Shown piece after piece: positions 59,925-64,000 of a DNA stretch of 64,000 nucleotides. Position numbers and translations under genes: made by a program. The notes beneath the pieces are model-generated. The model had not been told where the DNA came from. It saw only the letters and a list, made by a program, of their open reading frames with translations, and ran no database searches. Numbering within the stretch: the first letter of the stretch is position 1; the number at the start of each line of letters is the position of its first letter. Origin of the DNA: Sellimonas catena (GTDB lineage: Bacteria; Bacillota; Clostridia; Lachnospirales; Lachnospiraceae); assembly GCF_045063725.1 (NCBI RefSeq), contig NZ_CP173695.1; one strand, 5' to 3'.

Positions 59925-60764
59925 ATGAATACAAGAACAAGAAAACCAATCCATTATCGTAAAAAACGCCGGAGGCACCTGCTTCACTTTGTCCTTCCCA
60001 TGCTCTGCCTGATCCTGGCTCTTTGTGCCTGCGCCTCCTATATACTGACCCGCTCTGCCGGCGCAGACTCCGGACTGGTGTCCGGGATCATTTCTCTCCT
60101 TGGCGGCTTCGCCGAGGAAGAAATCAGCCGGTATGCTTCCGCCAACGGCTACGACATCAGCAACTATCCGCAGTCACTGATCGATCTGTATGACCGGAAT
60201 AAAGAAACCAAAGACTTTGTCTTTGAATATCCGGCGAAAAAGGATGAAACACCTGCCATCGATCTGAGCACGCTGAATACGTCTTCCGTCCCGCTTCTCA
60301 TGCAGTGGGATCAGCGCTGGGGTTATAAGCAGTACGCCGGAGATCTTTTCGGTTTAAGCGGCTGCGGCCCGACCTGTCTTTCCATGGTGGCCATCTACCT
60401 CACCGGAAATACGAATATGAATCCTGCCTGGATGGCAGATTTTGCCACCTCCCACGGATATGCCTCCGATGGAAGCGGCTCCTACTGGACTCTCTTCTCC
60501 GAGGGCGGAGCATCCCTTGGATTTGATGTCACAGAGATCCCGCTGGATGAGCAACGGATCATCGATAACCTGGAAGTAGGAAATCCGATTGTTGCTGTCG
60601 TAGGCCCTGGAGACTTCACAACGACCGGACATTTCATTGTTCTCACAGGATATCAGGACGGGCAGATCAAAGTCAATGATCCGAACAGCCGGAAAAATTC
60701 CAAAAAGCTGTGGGATTACGATCAGATCAGCGGACAGATCAAAGATCTGTGGGTGTTCCGGTAA
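59925..60764 (+). CDS. Membrane-anchored C39-like cysteine peptidase
   Basis: A 279-residue protein. Residues 20-45 form a signal anchor (LLHFVLPMLCLILALCACAS). The C-terminal half is a C39-like peptidase: PLLMQWDQRWGYKQYAG, catalytic Cys in LSGCGPTCLSM, His in TTGHFIVLTG and Asp/Asn in KVNDPNSR. The substrate is unknown. It begins with ATG after AAAGGAATGATCTCTC. Being just behind a VanRS-like pair, it may be controlled by it. Confidence 0.85.
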   Translation: MNTRTRKPIHYRKKRRRHLLHFVLPMLCLILALCACASYILTRSAGADSGLVSGIISLLGGFAEEEISRYASANGYDISNYPQSLIDLYDRNKETKDFVFEYPAKKDETPAIDLSTLNTSSVPLLMQWDQRWGYKQYAGDLFGLSGCGPTCLSMVAIYLTGNTNMNPAWMADFATSHGYASDGSGSYWTLFSEGGASLGFDVTEIPLDEQRIIDNLEVGNPIVAVVGPGDFTTTGHFIVLTGYQDGQIKVNDPNSRKNSKKLWDYDQISGQIKDLWVFR

Positions 60765-60771
60765 ATAACAA

Positions 60772-60860
60772 AGAGTTCCGTTTGCGGAACTCTCGCGCCG
60801 AGCGCGGTCGCTTTAGCGACAAATTTCTGCTTTGCGCGAGTGCGCATCTCGCGGAGCGTT
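60772..60860. repeat. Cluster of GC-rich hairpins between convergent genes
   Basis: AGAGTTCCG-TTTG-CGGAACTCT (60772-60793), GTCGC-TTTA-GCGAC (60807-60820) and CGCGAG-TGCGCAT-CTCGCG (about 60836-60854) lie in series between the peptidase and PfkB stop codons. This is a REP-like or bidirectional terminator region; no T runs. Confidence 0.6.
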
Positions 60861-60865
60861 ACTTT

Positions 60866-61795
60866 CTATCTCATTCTTCTCTTCACATCTTCCAGCGAAT
60901 GAATTCCTCCCGCTGCCCCGTAGGCTTCCACGGTACAGGAAGCGGCCGCGCAGGCAAACCTCGCACACTCGTCAATCTGCCATCCGTTCGCAATTCCCCA
61001 AAGGAAGCCTGCCGCAAACGAATCGCCCGCTCCGGTCGTATCCAGACATACCTTCACAGGAACCGCCGGGATTGCCCGGACGCCCTGCCTGTCCGCTACA
61101 ACACATCCGTCGGCCCCGCATTTGACAACCGCTGTCTTTACTCCGCATGATACCAGACGCTTTGCGTTTTTAAAAGGATCCCGCTCGCCCGTCAATAAAG
61201 CGATTTCTTCTTCATTCGGAAAGATACAGTCTATATAAGGAAGAAGTTCTTCAATATCCTCCAGCGTTTCTCCGTTTTTCGCCTTTGTCATGTCCACCGC
61301 CAAAAATCGATCTTTCCCCTTGATTCTGGCAAATAACTGTTTCATTTTTGCGATGTTCAGCAGCGGAGAAACGAACATCCCCGCAAAACTTACAATCGGA
61401 GCCGCATCATCGAGACAGCCGTTGATATCTTCAAATGCCAGCTTTCTTAAGCTTCCATGCGGATTCGTCAGGAAATGCCGTTCCCCTTTTTCGTTGATCA
61501 GAACGATATTGATACCCGTTGCCAGGTCTTTCTGTATTTTCACACTCTCCACAGAAAGCCGGTTCTCTTCCATAAAATTCAGTACCCGCTTTCCGGCTTC
61601 GTCTTCACCAACCTTTGTGATCAGCTGTACCTTTTTTCCCAGTCTGCTGAGGATCACCGCCTCATTCAGCGCATCCCCTCCAAAAGACATCTGAATCGTG
61701 TCCATCGGACAAGAGCCGGTGGAAAATACTGTTTCACTTACCGGTGCAGCAAGAATATCAATAATCGCAGCACCTATAATAGAGATATCATACAC
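60866..61795 (-). CDS. PfkB family sugar or nucleoside kinase
   Basis: A 309-residue ribokinase-fold kinase. Motif 1 is FGGDALNEAVILSRLGKKVQ and motif 2 DTTGAGDSFAAGFLWGIANG, with the catalytic Asp. The substrate is not evident; ribose, a nucleoside or another sugar are possible. It is monocistronic and convergent with the peptidase gene. Confidence 0.88.
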   Translation of the reverse strand: MYDISIIGAAIIDILAAPVSETVFSTGSCPMDTIQMSFGGDALNEAVILSRLGKKVQLITKVGEDEAGKRVLNFMEENRLSVESVKIQKDLATGINIVLINEKGERHFLTNPHGSLRKLAFEDINGCLDDAAPIVSFAGMFVSPLLNIAKMKQLFARIKGKDRFLAVDMTKAKNGETLEDIEELLPYIDCIFPNEEEIALLTGERDPFKNAKRLVSCGVKTAVVKCGADGCVVADRQGVRAIPAVPVKVCLDTTGAGDSFAAGFLWGIANGWQIDECARFACAAASCTVEAYGAAGGIHSLEDVKRRMR

Positions 61796-61884
61796 CTTGC
61801 ATTTCTCCTTTCGTATTTTTACAAATTTTCATTTCCAAGTGCTCCTGGCGACGCTTTTTTCTCCAAGATTCCGTTCTGGCTTTT

Positions 61885-63108
61885 TTAGGCATTAACCTTC
61901 CCCCAATCTATGATTCGCTTAAGATACGGATCTGCACCATATTTACCTTCCAGATACTGCTTATCAAATTTTGCGTCTTTACGGACAGATTCACCTTTTT
62001 CATTTTTAAACTCTACCAAGGAGTACAATTGGGAATTCTGAGAATTTCCTTTTGCCACAAACCATATTTCATCCCGGCGAAATACCTCACTATTCATTGT
62101 GGATAAATCATGAGAGGTAAAGATTAATTGTGCCTTCTTTTTATTAATGCTCATATTACTGAACATCATAATAATATAGCGTAACAATACCGGATGTATC
62201 TTGGCATCTAATTCGTCAATTACCAAGGTAGTTCCTGACAATAAACTATCTGCAATAAAAGGCATCAAACCGAATAATTTCTTTGTTCCACTGGACTCTT
62301 CCAGCAAATTTAATTCCGTTTCACGGTCTCCTACCATATGTTTTGTATATACATCAATTCTATCATTTTCATCCTTGACTACACGAAAATCTACAATATC
62401 TAAATCCATCTCCTGGATCATCTGCAACATCAAGTGTTTTACAGCTTCCGAACTGGATACTGCCATACGAAGTTCTTCCATTGGATTCCCATAGTTCAAG
62501 AAATCGATTCCATATTCAAACCATTCCAAAACGTCTTTTACTACCTCATTCTTTTTATAAGTAATTCCAAGATAAGATAATAATGGAAGTGTTTCAGACA
62601 GCTCATCACTGATCTTTAACTTCGCAAACGCACCTTTTAACATAATTTCTTCGCCACGTTCAAAAAGAGCGGACCGTCTACCTGTATCCATTTTTACCCG
62701 ATCAAGTCTTTCATAGACAACCACCTCTCTTTTCACATGCAGTATATATCTATATTCTGCTAATTCTGTGCGAAAAAAGATTTCAAATTCCGTGGGCTCG
62801 CTTTTAGTTTCCTCTGAAAAGGCAAATGGTTCTATTATCATTTTTTTCTGAAGAAAAATACGTTCTTCATTGTCTCCAGTTGCATATAAAGGACGAAGCA
62901 CTTTTACTGCTAATGTATGCAGCGCTTCCAATACATTGGATTTTCCTCCGCCATTTGGGCCATATATTGCAAAAACAGGCAAAAATATTTCTCCATCTTT
63001 ATCTCTTATTATTCTATCTTCATGTTCAGAAATAGCCGCAGCCTGCATGTCGAATGTTACTTCATCTCGAATACTCTTGTAATTTTTGACTGTAAATTGG
63101 CATAGCAT
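61885..63108 (-). CDS. AAA-type ATPase (COG1106 / OLD-like), possible defence gene
   Basis: A 407-residue P-loop ATPase: FTVKNYKSIRDEVTFDMQAA, Walker A AIYGPNGGGKSNVLEAL near residue 48-64, a Walker B/D-loop segment TTLVIDELDAKIHPVLLRYI, and FTSHDLSTM as switch. This architecture (SMC/RecF-like ATP-binding cassette without a visible Toprim) is frequent in abortive-infection genes such as AbiL- or RloB-linked ATPases. No partner gene (e.g. a RloB-like nuclease) adjoins it here, and a plain housekeeping role is not excluded. Upstream is a 25-bp palindrome. Confidence 0.8.
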   Translation of the reverse strand: MLCQFTVKNYKSIRDEVTFDMQAAAISEHEDRIIRDKDGEIFLPVFAIYGPNGGGKSNVLEALHTLAVKVLRPLYATGDNEERIFLQKKMIIEPFAFSEETKSEPTEFEIFFRTELAEYRYILHVKREVVVYERLDRVKMDTGRRSALFERGEEIMLKGAFAKLKISDELSETLPLLSYLGITYKKNEVVKDVLEWFEYGIDFLNYGNPMEELRMAVSSSEAVKHLMLQMIQEMDLDIVDFRVVKDENDRIDVYTKHMVGDRETELNLLEESSGTKKLFGLMPFIADSLLSGTTLVIDELDAKIHPVLLRYIIMMFSNMSINKKKAQLIFTSHDLSTMNSEVFRRDEIWFVAKGNSQNSQLYSLVEFKNEKGESVRKDAKFDKQYLEGKYGADPYLKRIIDWGKVNA

Positions 63109-63343
63109 AACAGTTACCTCCTACATTTCATATTTCTTTTCACCATCTATTATATTCCATTTTGCATTTTTGCAAACAATATATGAGAAATTTTCTCATA
63201 TATTTACTTATAAATTATAAAATTGATAATTACGAAACCATTTCTATTCCATTCTTTTATCTTTATTGTAACTTTTTCTCACCTCGCTAAAACTTCCATC
63301 TCTTATCATCCGGCTTCTTGTCCATCACCACAAGTCTATTTGC
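63109..63343. other. AT-rich intergenic region before the ATPase
   Basis: No gene supported on either strand. It contains the palindrome at 63179-63203 and presumably the promoter of the ATPase gene; I could not identify a clear -35/-10 pair. Confidence 0.5.
63179..63203. promoter_or_regulatory. 25-bp near-perfect palindrome, candidate operator of the ATPase gene
   Basis: ATATATGAGAAA, a single T, TTTCTCATATAT: two perfect 12-bp arms. Located 71-95 bp before the ATPase start codon. There is no nearby regulator gene for it apart from spoIIID. Confidence 0.65.
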
Positions 63344-63401
63344 AAAAATAAAAGAGCCAATGCCTTTGACCCTATTTAGCCAAAAACATCAGCTCTCTTT
63401 T
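63344..63401 (-). terminator. Terminator after spoIIID
   Basis: Minus strand: AAAAGAGAGC ... GGCTCTTTTATTTTTG; the stem overlaps the last bases of spoIIID and ends in a T-rich tract. Confidence 0.6.
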
Positions 63402-63657
63402 AATACATATGCTTTCCTTTATATTTTTCGCGCGTTGCCATGCCTCCCCGGATATGGCGCTCAGATTTGTTTAAATCCAGTACCTTTCTCGCTTCACCGG
63501 CAAGCTGGGGATTGATCTGCCGCAGACGCTCAGTAACATCTTTATGTATGGTACTTTTACTCACTCCGAACTCTTTTGCCGTCTGCCTCACTGTTGCATT
63601 ATGATCAATGATGTAATGTGCGATCTCTACCGCCCTCTCCTCGATATATTCCTTCAT
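63400..63657 (-). CDS. spoIIID: Sporulation transcription regulator SpoIIID
   Basis: An 85-residue DNA-binding protein used in the mother cell during sporulation. The helix-turn-helix is ATVRQTAKEFGVSKSTIHKD; the start MKEYIEERAVEIAHYIIDHN and the basic tail with RHIRGGMATREKYK are family-typical. This is the main evidence that the host forms endospores. Confidence 0.96.
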   Translation of the reverse strand: MKEYIEERAVEIAHYIIDHNATVRQTAKEFGVSKSTIHKDVTERLRQINPQLAGEARKVLDLNKSERHIRGGMATREKYKGKHMY

Positions 63658-63748
63658 AGATTTCCTCTACACTCACTATTTTTACAATGTATGCAGAGAA
63701 AATCGTCATCATTCATACATTCGGATAAAAGAGACTTCCTCGTTATTT

Positions 63749-64000
63749 CTACAAATATCTGTCCGTATCTCTTGCTCCATAAAGGAATCTCCGAACTTCC
63801 ATTACATCTCCAATAACCACATAATAAATCACATAATTCCGCACATAAATCCGATAATATGGATATTTTCTCTTTTTTGCAGAGGGATAAGGTTCAAACA
63901 TCAATGGATGATCCAAACGTTCCAATATTGCCGCTTCTACATCATTCGCAAGTTTTTCCGCTGCATCGGGATTTTTTAGCACATTTGTAATGTAACTCAC
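63749..64000 (-). CDS. RelE/ParE family toxin (partial)
   Basis: The visible 83 codons continue past the window edge, and family members have about 20 more N-terminal residues, so the true start is probably outside. NPDAAEKLANDVEAAI, then RIYVRNYVIYYVVIGDVMEV and RRFLYGARD match ParE/RelE toxins. An antitoxin gene would be expected upstream, outside the window. Confidence 0.85.
   Translation of the reverse strand: MSYITNVLKNPDAAEKLANDVEAAILERLDHPLMFEPYPSAKKRKYPYYRIYVRNYVIYYVVIGDVMEVRRFLYGARDTDRYL

Overview
The window suggests a spore-forming gut Firmicute, most likely Lachnospiraceae (Clostridia). It encodes SpoIIID, has AGGAGG ribosome sites before most genes, a BmpA-type nucleoside transporter, and a Tn1549/CTn-type conjugative element of the kind common in that family. 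Genus cannot be fixed from sequence alone. No rRNA, tRNA, CRISPR array or insertion sequence was recognised.

Positions 1 to about 41,730 are one end of an integrative conjugative element (ICE), nearly all read leftwards (minus strand). From the chromosomal junction inwards it holds: three tandem excisionase-like helix-turn-helix genes (one frameshifted); a tyrosine integrase; a ribbon-helix-helix MobC-like gene; parA, parB and a RepA_N replication initiator carrying 23-bp iterons inside its coding sequence; a four-gene cassette flanked by copies of a GTGCCC-type palindrome; a leader and ssb; a BRO/KilA-C protein; then the conjugation module pcfB, virD4, maff2, virB6, prgI, virB4, a DUF3789 gene, a cell-wall hydrolase, DUF4315, DUF4366 and topB. 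After these come a 2098-residue thioester/CnaB surface adhesin, a DUF5688 protein, a 2443-residue DNA methyltransferase-helicase, a YodL-domain protein, and at the edge an XRE regulator and the start of hsdM. No relaxase is visible, and the far end of the element lies outside the window.

Positions 41,734 to 43,281 are guaA, whose 3' end is the inferred integration site. Beyond it the chromosome resumes: a YbaK-EcsC fusion gene, then a tightly packed 13-gene nucleoside uptake and salvage cluster (udp, cdd, deoB, a BmpA lipoprotein, an ABC ATPase, two permeases, guaD, a Crp/Fnr regulator, pnp, add, deoC and a YgjV-like gene). Together these import nucleosides, split them into bases and pentose phosphates, deaminate guanine, adenosine and cytidine, and pass deoxyribose-5-phosphate to the aldolase. 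guaA next door belongs to the same purine economy.

Divergent from this cluster is a VanRS-like two-component system followed by a secreted C39-like peptidase. A PfkB sugar/nucleoside kinase, an OLD/AAA-type ATPase preceded by a 25-bp palindrome, spoIIID and a partial RelE/ParE toxin end the window.

The main candidates for undescribed biology are: a short IHxxL motif shared by the C-terminal tails of four otherwise unrelated ICE proteins; iterons embedded in the rep gene; a near-repeated promoter-like element in front of both the transfer and the recombination genes; the palindromes around the accessory cassette; and the YbaK-EcsC fusion.
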